Below, one piece after another: positions 12,801-25,500 of a stretch of 64,000 nt of DNA; within the stretch, counting starts at the first letter, position 1; each line of letters begins with the position of its first letter. The translations under genes and the position numbers were made by a program. Origin of the DNA: Solea solea (taxonomy: Eukaryota; Chordata; Actinopteri; Pleuronectiformes; Soleidae); the NCBI RefSeq assembly GCF_958295425.1, contig NC_081143.1, positions 26,682,586 through 26,746,585 of the forward strand, in the 5' to 3' direction. Below the pieces are notes generated by a model, which saw only the letters and a program-made list of their open reading frames with translations, was not told where the DNA came from and made no database searches.

Positions 12801-15800
12801 CCGAGCAGAGGATTCTTCCCAACATTTCCTGCATTCGCACTAAATTCAACACCTTGCCCCTAACTTTGCGCTTACATTAGGCACCGTGAAACAGACACAG
12901 CCATGCAGTGTAGATCTTTAAATCTGGCCCTGTGTCTAAGATGAATCACAACTTGGGGGAAGAACAGTCCAAAGTTCTCTCTGAATGTCTGATCAGCTGC
13001 GACTCGAAGCGTTTGTTTAAGCTTATCGCTGTTAAAGCAGGTTCAACCAGTTATTGAATCCGAGGGCTCACTTACTGTTCCCAGAAGTGCTGAGAATAGC
13101 TCTTGGCTACGTTCAATGATAATGTTTTTTACTGGCTCCAGAAAGTGTTCAAAGCCTGTGACTTTTTTTTAAATAAAAAAAATGTATCACTGTATACTAA
13201 TAATTCTGAGATAGTAATTCCACAAGTTCCAGAAGAGAAGATAACCTAATTTGTCTATTCCCAACTTTTGGCTCCTTAATCCAAAACATTGACTCTTATA
13301 TTAGCTCAAGAGTTGTTTCATGAACACCGGAAACTGGCTGCTAGTCTGAGATGATCTCCCCAGCCACCAGATCTGAAGCTCTGTGAGGTTTCAGGGGACA
13401 GACTGTAAAGATTTCCACTTCCTTTAACGTTCAAAGAACAGGAGGCTTTCTGTCAGAGACGATCCAGTGTCCCCCGACACACAGCCTCAACTCAAATGAC
13501 GGAAAAGTCAATGAAGATTTAAGCTGTTTGGAGACTAGAAGGTGGTCCTTCTGCTTATTAAGCACTTTTTAACTGACGTTCTTCGAGTTTGCACAACAAG
13601 GTATTTCCCTTCCGTATCTTGTGCAAACCTTTGCTTTTTCTGCCTTTCAGCTTGAGTCGAAGACAGTTAGACAGAAAAGAACACCTCACTGACAGTAATT
13701 TTATTCCAAAATGAGGTCTCTTCAAGCAATTTGAATAAAAATATAATGTGCACAAATTCAATTGAAAGAGACTGAGTTCAACCCCCCAAAGAAGACGATT
13801 CAGCTGTAAATATGCATTTAAATGTGCCCTGTTCTGTATCATCTCTGCAAAATATCTACAGTAATAACCAAGGAAAAGACATTAACAATGAGGTCCCAAT
13901 ACTCTGAGACCACTTTCCTGTTCACTACAACGCTGCATTTATTGATGCAAATACCAATACCAATATTGTGCCGATATCATTGTGCAGCCCTAAATCAGTC
14001 TAAATGACCTTAAGATAATTTATCGAAACCTGGACGACACAAACTGCCTCTGGCTCCACCGTTATCTGTAATTTGATCATAATGTTGTGTCCTCCTTCAA
14101 AGAGAGTTCAGGACCAACAGGCATCTCGTGTGACCCTTATCAACCTGCAATAAGCGAGAAACGGCTGAAGACAAGACATTTTTGTCCCACAACGACATCT
14201 GAATCCATGTGCTTTTCTTTTCCTGCTAACACCTTCATGGATCATCAAGTCTGATTTATACCACATGGGAGGGAAAAAAGCACCTGAATTGGGTCACATG
14301 CACTGCGCAATACAGAAAAGTACATTACAAAGACACAGGCTCGACTGAAAGAAGAACCAGGACAGGTTTGCCCTTTAAAATACAGCAGCTGTAGTGACAG
14401 CACACTTTTAATGCAGAGTCCAGAGAGAGAGGGGGGAAAGATGTACCTGCCACGGCAGATAAAATGTCGAGGAGCCCTCGCGACACTCCGAGGACAAATG
14501 GTAATCTTTCATTTCGTTTTGTTTTAAACCTCGGCGCCGACCGAACAAGAAAACACACACACACACACACACACAGAGAAGATACAGAAAACGGATTCAC
14601 ACTGGAGTTAATCTGGTTATGATTAAGCGACTCAACCTGCTCAGACAATCTCACATATTTCAAATTGCCACCACTGGTGAAATTGTGAAGTTTCAGTCAA
14701 GCATCCCACGCAGGTAATTTACGCTACATTAGATCTTAATTTGCATGACAATAACGGAGATGAATGAAGGATGAGAACGTGGCATTTGAGCGCGACGCCA
14801 CCCCAGGTGAGGTCCACTTTGTTCTCGCTGATTCGCCGTCGCGTGCGTTTCAAACATTACAGTGAAAACACAAACAGGCAGCTCGTTCATCGGCACGGAC
14901 TGTAAATTAATTTACTGATTAATTGCTTTCAAATCCTTTGGGCAGGAATTCTGACAATATGGTTTATGCAAATATTACACAGGAAAAGAAGAAGTGGTAT
15001 TGAATTGACACAGCTCCCTCATTGGTGAAAAAATACAAAGCTACAAAGCAAATTATAGCGCGACTGATATTTATCTAAAGTTATTTCTTACTGCGCTTTA
15101 GGCCTCATCCACACGGAACAGAAGTTTCCCTCCAAGAGAGTTTTCTTTTTCTTTCTTAAAAAGGTTTTCTGCAAACACGGCATTGTTTTAACCCTTAGAA
15201 CACAGAGCATTGAGGCTGCTTTTTTCCCATTACTATGTTAAAACGTATATACAGAGGCTATATAGAGTGTCTAATATCCTTTTTTTTTTCAGCACAACTT
15301 ATAGGCAATCTGATGATATGATTTTTGTTTCCATTTTCACTAACTATATAAACACACCTGAGCAAAAAGTACTCACATTTTAAAAAATCGGAAATACTGC
15401 CATCAACTGAAGATGGGACCTATAGACACACACCTCTAGGATGTCAATATAAGAGATATATGATATAAGAGTTCTGTGCCACGTGAGCACTAAGGGTGAA
15501 ATGTCTTAGTAGACCAAAACACTCTCCAAAGACAAGAAAACAACTAAGACAGCAACAGTGAATGCAAGAGCAAGACAGAGGCGCAGCCATGACCTTATCA
15601 TTTTCCCAAAGTTGTGTATTGATTATATACATGAAAACGCATGCCAATCTTTTCAGTCTCGGGCTTGTTTTCCAAAAATAGTATTCTAGAGCTCCCAAAA
15701 TGCCAGTTCTGAGTGAATAAAAAGACAGAACCTTATAAACTTTTCACAGACTCTCCGAAACTTGCTCTCATGTGTACACGGCTCCTTTGAATGGTTGGGA

Positions 15801-18800
15801 ATCAGAAAATGCTAGCAAAGTTCACTGCCCACTGCCAGCGTCAAATAATTAAGCATGCTGTGTTGTTCACTCCTGCCATGGATGGATGGATGATACCAAA
15901 CTCTAATGATGTAGTTCCTAACTATGAGACCTTAACATTAATATGGTTAATTGTTTCTATGCTGATCGACAAATCACACTGGTTGTTGGTCTCTCCCCCC
16001 AAAAAAAAGGCATCTTCACCGCCTCAGGCCCAGCTTTAAATAACTTTTAATAATTAACAAAAGAGAAGAGTTCCATCAGTGAATAATGGAAACAAAAGAC
16101 CATTCTAGCTTTAAAAAAAAAAAACAAAGAGAATCAGCAGGGCTGCAATTCAAAGTGCCAAAGAGTGAAAGCTGATGGAGAGCAGACGGGGGGGAAGACA
16201 CTCGAGGGGATTCCGACGATGAAGGCACCTTTTGACTCATAACTGGATAAAGAAGATCCTGATCAAACAGGAGGCTCCAGCCTCTTAATTTGACCATTAG
16301 TATTAACCGGAGAGGAAAAGACAAAGCTAAATGAGACTTTAATACAGGTATGCTCTGATCCTCATGGATTTCCAATAATCTCATTAAGTGAGGTGATGGG
16401 GCGGAGTCAGGAGAACGAGGAGGACGAGGATCAGAAGACAGAAAACCGGAGAGGAAGCAGAAGAAACAGCCTGTACATAATATCATTATAGCTCTTCCTT
16501 GTCTCAAATTAAAGATTATGGTCATTTTGGTCACCTTTTCTGACATGAACACTGACCATGTCGGGACCATGGAGACCAAAACCTGGTTCCTAATGAGGCA
16601 GAACCTCATTTTCGGTTCAGTTTAAGGCACAGAGTTGAATTGTGGTTAGGGTTAGATTTGGGTTAAGGTGAGGTTTAGGTTAAAGTTTAAGCATTTAATT
16701 GTGATGGTTAAGGTTACGGTAAGGGGGCTAGGGAACGCTTTATGTCTATGAGTGTCCTCGGTAAGAATGCTGCACGAGAATGTGCGTGTGTGTTGCACAT
16801 AATTGGTTTCCGTCCTTCGCACATTAATAAGTGCACACGACTCACAGGGACTTCCCAGGCTTTTCCCTCGGGGATCTATAAAGACTCCAGTTAGGACCCC
16901 CAGCTCTGCTAACTGCACCGATCGATGGCACAAATTTATTTCATTAGTTAGGGCTGCGATAAATAAAGGGCCCATTGGGAACTTTGAACGAAAAGATCTA
17001 TAAAAATAGACATTTTTTTAAAAAAAATTTGAGTAGGTTTAAAAAAGATGAGGCTGGGATGATTTATGCTTTTGTCACAACTGAATTATATCATGATAGT
17101 TGGAGTTGAACTGCACTGAAATACAATAGTATTTAAGTTCACGATTCATTTATAGATTGGTCAAACAATTATTCTTTTAAACAAAATAAAATACTAATAT
17201 TTCAATGTTTTATTCAATCATCTTCTCTTGCAAATAAGAATGTAACAAGATGAAACCAAGTAGGCACTGCAGGGCATTATTATTCTGCAACAAAAAAATA
17301 GCTTTAAGTGGTAATCTTCTTTTTATATTTATTTATTTAACATAATAATACTCAAAGCAAAACAAGCAAAATAAGCTAAATTAAAGCAAGAGCTTGTTCG
17401 ATTCCAGTCTATATATCAAGATATGACATATTTAAATTAGCAAGGAATGCTGTCGGAGAAGAAGAAGAAGAGCTCGGCTTAAGCCAGCGTTACCTCGGCC
17501 TGTCCTATTAAAATGATCCGCTGGCTCAGAAGAACTTGAAATAAAACTCTTTCGGTGTCATGGAGCACAGTTTTAAGATCATATGGAGGCAAGAAATTAG
17601 TCATTTATATATCGATAAATCTCCCCATGCCCGAATAAAAAGAGTAGTTTTTTTTCTGGAAAACCTTATTTCATGTTACAAGAGTGCAAGTAGAGATCCA
17701 GAAGTTCACAAGTCAGGCCACCACCAGTGGTTCTCAAACGTTTCTAGTACCGTCTGAGAAAACAACACCGCTATCACCAACGTCAAAATACAGTAGTGTA
17801 AATAGGCCAAAGCAAAGTCGGCTACGGAAGAAGAACAAGATAATTTGCTCCTCCTCTTCCTCACATATACTTCACACACTGGTATAGTGAAACTAGATTG
17901 TGTTATTTGTGTCATTTTCCGCACACTCTGGTCAAAATCCCTCAACTCCACTCGAGTCACATAACCCTGGTATATACAGTAGAACAGTATTTCTGATTTT
18001 TCCTCCAAGTATCACCATAAGGAAGCTTGCATACCAATGGTGGTGCACGTACCACAGTGTGAGAACCGTGGCTTTACAAAAATCGACAAAAGCTCAGTCA
18101 TCCTCATTCCAGATACCAAACATCGGCATTATTATCCTGCCACTAATTACAAAGACACAGAGAGGAAATTAAAGACATAAACAGGGACGGAGACAAATGT
18201 AATCATTACGACTAATGAGCTTGTTTTGTTTGAGGATGCAACAAATTTTGTGCATGTGCCACAATTAGGGATTGTTACCAAAAACCTGGTATTAAAAAAA
18301 GAGCCGAGCGCCCACTGAGTCGCATTAGAGAAAGTTAAACCTTCACAAGTCTGGTTATATTTCAACAGAACTGCTGCAGATAATCGCCCTCGCCTCAGGT
18401 TTAAGAAGAGTTTTTGCTTGTTAAAGGTGGCGAGAGCACCAATCTGATCAAACATTTAACTAAAGTGTCTCACATTCAGACTTTAAACATCACAGTGTTT
18501 GACAGCCAAACTTGTAGCACAGGTATCAGGTATGTGATGAATCCACAATGAGACGGTTTAAGTAAGCAAACACAGTTCACAGAGTTCACAGTAACCATTA
18601 GTCATTTAAAAGATGAGCTGTCTGTTCATGAATGATTCAATATAACGGCTAGAGCTGAAATAATTTATCAATTAATCCTTTATTAATCAATTACTAAATT
18701 AATCGACAACTATTTTGATAACCGATTAATCGGTTTAAAGCTGTCTATCATGATTAAAACAAGATTTCCGATTGTTTAAGCTTCTTAAATGTGAATATAT

Positions 18801-19511
18801 TCTTAATCTCTTTGCTCTGGATAACAGAGAAATCATTAAAAGTTAATCATTTTGGTTTGTGGACAAAACAAGACATTTGAGAACATCATCATTTCCGGGT
18901 TCGATGGACCAAACGATTAATCGAAAGATTAATCGGTTATGAAAATAATCGTTAGTTGCAGCTCTAACAGCGGCTATTCAGAAAATAGATAAATATGTAA
19001 TTTATTCATTCACTGATGTAGTGCTAGCATAGCCCCCCTTTGCATGTATATACATATAAAGACATTCATCACAGATAAAATGAATGAATAAAATTAATTC
19101 AAATTTGCAGCTCCAGCGAATAATCTTACACTTCCCTTTCTACTGGTCCAAACTAAAGAGGACAAGTTCAAAGTTTTCAGTCTTTATTTAGATTGTTTAA
19201 TTTTTTTTCTCCAATTAAAAGGTAAGGAAACAACGGAAGAGGATTAGGACCACATGTGAATACTTTTTGAAAACAAAATAAGGAATAAAAATTCAGACTG
19301 ATTTCTTTAAGAATCAAGTGATTAAAGACAAAAAAAATCAGATAAACAGATGAGGTGGAAAAAAGAGAAATTACAAATTCAACAAAGGCAACAAACATAC
19401 AGAAGAGGATTAGGGCCCATGTGAGATCTAAATGTGTTTTTCTCTGAATTTTGACATTAATCTCAAAATATGGTCTTTTTTTCTCCAAATCTGATTTTAA
19501 TATCAATCTAG

Positions 19512-19545
<34 letters not shown>

Positions 19546-22500
19546 GAGAACCATTAAAGTACCAGTACTGATGAACATAGTAGTACTGTTAATATCTTCA
19601 CAATCTTCTCATCCCTACCTACAAGAGTGAAAGAATCAATGATCGTGAACTTGACGCCATAATTCAACAAAGGAATAACATCACTAAAATTGATTTTTTT
19701 TATGTGTGTATATATATATATACACACATATATATATATATAAAAAAAACAATATATTTAGTACTGTACTTTGCAAACATGTTTTCTTTTGCCGCAGCCA
19801 TGACTCTGGGGCCTGTGTGCTGCTTAATGAGCTGTATACATTGATTGAAAACAACTAATGATGCAGAAGATAAAGCAGCACAGACCACCTGTCTCATTTC
19901 CACATTATTACAATGAGCTTGGCTATTGATGACTTATTGATTTCATTAATCCTCAGTCAAAACACACAGCAGGCAGTGCATGTGTGCAGGCCAAAAGGAG
20001 GTGTGTACATACGTGTGTGTCCGTGTACTCATTTTTGTTCCCTCTTTAGAAGCTTTTCTGGCAAAAACACTGACTTTCGACCTCATGGAGAGCAAAACCT
20101 AGTTTCTTGATTAATCATTAATAGTTGTTTTGTGCATAAAATGTTGATTTTGGTTTCCCAAACCTCAAAAGGATGTTCTCAAAATTATTCAGTTTTACTG
20201 ATTTCTTTATGAAGACGGAAAAGAAACCAGAAAATATTTACATTTAAGAAGTTGAAAAAGCAAAGAGCTTGTTTCAATTATTTAAATAAAAAAAAAAACT
20301 AAACTCAGACTATCGTAGTCAGGTCTTGCATGATTGCGATGGTCTTGCAAGACTTCTACAGAGGACACATGAAAAAGATACTCCGTTTGCCCTGCGATGG
20401 ACTGGCGACCTTTCCTAAAGTGTACAATTACCCGGTTGTATGAACTGTTTTTATATCTACAGTCTACAGCTAGCCTGGTCAGCTCTACAGACACAGTCAA
20501 ATTTGGACCATAAAGGACAAACTAAACATCTTTCGAGGTTTGATGTGCCATATGTTCTACATAGGTTCCCCAACACACTTGGAAGGTCAGGGTGGGCTGA
20601 GGGACATTTAGCTGCAACATGAAACTTAACAGATGTAGAGCTGCAACTAATGATTAATTTGGTCCATAAAATGTCAGCGATCAGTGTTAATATTCACATT
20701 TAAGAAGCTTAAACAATCAGACATCTTGTTTTAATAATGAAAAAAAGCTTTAATTCAGTCCATGATTAATAATCGATTAATTGTTTCAGCCCTAAATAGA
20801 TGTTGCTATATTTCACGCACTGTACCTTTAAGCTCATTGCTCATAAATAAGACTGACTTTCCGTCACACAATTCAAACCCAAATACCAAAGATAACAGAA
20901 TTTCACAGGCATAGAAACAACAAAGCTGGTGTTGCCCTCAGACTTTTGCACAGTTCTATAAGCTGCAGAAAAAAACGTCCAGTCCAAACTAGAGCGCTGT
21001 GATTTCCCTCAGTCATCTCAGCACAAATCACATTGTACATCTTGTCAACTTGCACATTACAAGGGCTGCACATATTCCTGCCCATTTATTATTGACAGGT
21101 AAATCAATGCTGATCCACCTTCACTCGACAAACTGCACACACGCACAGTCCAAAAATAAGCCTTTAGCAGCACCACAACTTTGTCTGACAGGATGTCAAG
21201 CCGGGACAAATGGGCATCGGAGGGAGACGGGACGCTGGCAGGGTTTGTAAACAGACAACAGGGCTGGACATAAACCATCGGGTTTGCGTCAAGAAACTCT
21301 GACGTCACACTGCTCACAGCTCCACAGGGAACTGTGAAGCGTCATAACAGGAGACAGAAAGATTTCTCTGCATGCAAGGTAGGTAGGTCACTTCACATCC
21401 AGCTGGAAAAACAGGTCGTTCAGAACAACGTTTAAAGCCCCGGTTCTATCAGGGGCTTTTGGATAAAAGACAAAATAAGATTAAGATTAGTTATCTAATC
21501 CTGTACTTAAATGTTAATGTAGCGGACACACCGATATAAAAACAGATGCAGACACTTAATTGCACACACCTTGATTGATCTGGTTTAACTTTTATTCAAG
21601 TCTATAAATTTAAGGGGATTTTTGTTGTTGATGTTGTCATTCTGCTTCTGTTTAGGCTTTTTGGCAGACAAACAATAGAGACAGGTGCTTGAGAGAGAAA
21701 AGACACCAATGTACATGAGTAGAGATTTAAAAACAAACAAAAAATCCAAGCCCTACCCAGCTCTGGCGCGGGGCCCACCAACCGGGGGGAGTGAAACCAC
21801 GGCCAGAGCACCCCAAAAAATAGGCAGGCCGAGGCTTTCACAACTCTCCTGGACAAATGCCCCAGGGTCTACCAAGAAGACAGAAGGCTCCCAACTCAAG
21901 ATGAGACAAGTCCCCTTGAGGCCCAGGGAACTGCCTGGAATCGAAAGCACCCAAGCTTGAGGTTAGAGGTTATCTCAAAGATTTCCCCAAATTTTACAAC
22001 AGACTCAACAATGAGCGACGCATTAGCAAGCTAGCTCGGCAAGGAGTAAGCAGCATTGGCCTTGAGCAGGAAGCGAGCATTTGGGTGCACTTTTGGGATT
22101 CTACAGAGTCTGGACCACAAATCGTTTTTGAATCAAAAATCGAGTAATAATCAAATCGGGACCCAAGAATCAAACCCAATCTTGAGATTCTGAAAGATTC
22201 ACATTCAAGTGAGGACCCTACAGCAGCCACTGCCAAGGGACAGACAGACGGACCTCAATCCCACCCCTCCTGGGCAACCACCAGTTAAAGTGGAACTTTG
22301 CAAATCTGGTCACTTTTCCCCCCATTTCTTCTTGGGAACACCCCCTACAGTTTCGCCACCATAACCATCCCTTCACCCTCCCTCTTGGCCATGTGCATTT
22401 GTTTTCAACGGAGCCGGCAAACACAAGCCGTGGAGCCATGTCCATGCCTGTCGGCATCCGTATTGCATGCTTCTATCTTTCTCAATTTTCGCCCTTCAAA

Positions 22501-25500
22501 AAGGTCAGATCTTGACTCGTGTATGGCAATTCACAGTCATACAGTTGTTTCCTCTTCCCCGCATTCTTGCAAAAATAACGCTATCACTGCCTTGATCGTA
22601 TAGCTTATGGCGAGGTACCTGTGTAGTGTTGTGAAGCAATTTATGCGTTTCACAAGGCCTCCTGATTCTGAGGACTCTAGGTCATTGGCCCCCAATCTCC
22701 CCACAAGACGACATTCAATCATGACAATGACGCCAAAGCTGTTAAATTAGGGCAAAAAATCCTGCATTTCTACTTTAAGGTGAGGCAGACCAGCATTGCC
22801 TGAACCCACCTGTTTTCACAGGCTAATTTGTGCAGCTTACACAGGAGAAAAGCTGCCGCTGCAGTTCAAGCAAAGTTATGGATGTAATCCAAGTTCTCTC
22901 AGCCCATACTGACACACTGAAATATGCCTGGAGTGGCCCTAAAAAAAACGATCCTCCATCTTGGAGAAACACTTTCTGAAAGCATACCTTCTTTTTCACT
23001 GAACACATTTCACATGTCACTGAAGAATGAAACACAGGAATGAAAGAGGCCAAATTCTATTTAGCTGCGTCAAGCTCAAGGTCCTGTTATTGGCTGCTAA
23101 TCGACACACCACTGTGGCTGACTGTTTATCAGCTATTCATGCACTTCTCTTACTGTGACGGGTCAAAATGTCCACTGTGGAAACAGTGTGACCTTGCCCA
23201 TTCTGGCAATTCTCCAATGAAGGTCTACAGAAGTTAATCGGTTTCTCACATCAGCCGATCGCTGACAAGTGATCACATTTTTTTTTGGCCCATGTATTAA
23301 GCTGATTTCCTTTTTTTCTTCCATTGGATAAAATTAAATAATTGGAAAATAATGGTAAATGGTAAAAATGGATTGTGAAAACGGTGTGTCAACCCGTCTG
23401 CCTCTACCACAGGGGCTGCTCTGCACTTAGCAGAAACCTTGGACTCTTCTATACAACGTAAAGGCATGTATACATTTTATCTGGAAAAAACTGTTATCGT
23501 GATTGTACTGAGCAGATGGAGCAACCACACACACACAATATAGCTTTCACTGGGCCAACAGGGTAATAAATACACCATATTGACCAATGAGCCTTGTAAC
23601 TGTACAGCCTCCCTCTCCCTCCTGTCTTTATCTGGGGTGTGTGTGTGTTTGTGTGCACTTGTATTTGTTACCTTCTTTATGACCTTGTCAGGACCAGTAG
23701 TCCTCATGGAGACGAAAACCTGGTCCTAATTGAGGTCAAATCTAATTTCTGAGGAACTGGTGTTAAGTTTAGGGCAAAGATTTTAATTGTGGTGCAGTTT
23801 AGATTGGAGTGTGTGTGTGTGTGTGTGTTCCAGGTATTTCTCATGTTGTGGGGACCTAAATCTGTTTAAACAGTCACATTATGGGGATTTGTCTTCCTTA
23901 TAGACAAAAATTCTTACATTTCAAAAGGTGAAGACATGTTGTACAGTTAGGGTTAGGCCAGCAGTAGTTATGGTTAAGGTTCAACAGTTTGGTTTAGTAC
24001 AGTACAGTACGCATTTTATTGCACTTCCTTTAGGAATAGTTTCAAAATAACCAGCCTTAACCATTCCATTTTTGGCACCTTGGGGTACCAAGGAGTAAAA
24101 TGGTACGGTATGGTCATAACAGTCACATTTGAATGTTGTCATGACGTATGACGTCAGGCTACGTATCTCGCTGGTGAGACCATCGGGCGCAGTGCACCAA
24201 GTAAAAGTACCGTTCTCAGTTGAACTGCAAGCCAGGGCTTTACTAAGGCTGTAACTAACGATTATTTTCATAATTTATTAATCTGTCGATTATTTTCTCG
24301 ATTAAAATGTTGAAAAATATTGATCAGTGTTTGTCAAACCTGGAAATGTCTTGTTTCTTGTTTCAAAAAGATTCAGTTTTAATGATATCTTAGTTATATG
24401 GAGCAGAGAAACCAGAAAATATTCACATTTAAGAAGCTGAAAAAAAATCACAGAAACTGGTTTTAATCAAAATAGTTGACAATTAATTGAGTAATCGTTT
24501 CAGCCTTAGGCTTTACCCTTCAAAACTGTACCATTATGGAAACACGACATAAGTCATAGTCAGGAAATTAATGTAAGTCAATGTAAAGTCCTCTGAAGTG
24601 AGTGAAACCAGACTGTGTGTGTGTCCTCCGATTTCCCACAGTACGGAGCATCATTTACAGGCCGCTCTCTGAGCCTCGTGCTGCGTGCTTCTCTCACCAG
24701 GCTTAAGGCTTCACACACACCGACTCGCTCAATATCTTCACTGCTGCAGATACTGTCCATCAGCTGAAATCAGCAAACACAACTGCAAGGCAAGCGTTCT
24801 ACGAGATCACCCATGAGCAAGTGAAAAAGCACAGCGCTGCGGTACAACAACAAAAAAAAACTTAAATTTTTCAATCTCTACCATCTTAAAATGATCTTAA
24901 ACTCTTCCTGCATGAAAAACACAAAGCTCTCTTTAACAGCAGCTTCCCAGACTCAGAAATGTGAAAGCACACATTCTTTTTCTGCGTGTACAGATGAGGG
25001 GTCTATAACCTGAAGAATGCTGCGACTCATGAAAAATGAAATGTTACAAAGTCAATTTAGCTCGACTTTCTGACAGGAAAGCCCATACCGGGCCCGCCCC
25101 CCCTTCACCGCACTCAATCAATAGCTGCCCCACGCTTAATGATGTTCTCTTATTCAACATTTCCCTGAAGCGCGACACCTCAGCAGTCTCGGCGGCGTAA
25201 TTCTACTGATGTCCAAACAACGACGAGGTGTTAAATTTTCATTTGGGTGAATTTCTACAAACAGGGCCAGACGTTGTCAGCGTTATGTACGACTCCACGG
25301 CACCGGCCATCATCATAGCCACAAGGCAAATAATCACGGTTGGTAGCACAGCGGTGGACGAAACGACAGCTTTACGAGCGCTGAAACACACTGTGGCCGT
25401 TCATGAGGGAAAGCTTTGAGGTTCCTCTCGCCAGAGCGGAGCGCGGGTAGCCTCCAGCAGAGTGAAATGAACTGGCACTATAATAAAGACGAGGGTAGCC

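Noticed and set aside
16076..16609. 177-codon minus-strand frame
   Set aside because: It overlaps a family D repeat, has no recognisable domain and no supporting splice or promoter context.
16630..16730. Interstitial telomeric repeat (GGTTAGGG-like units)
   Set aside because: The irregular units recur as part of a dispersed repeat family (D) with fixed flanking blocks, not as perfect TTAGGG tandem DNA.
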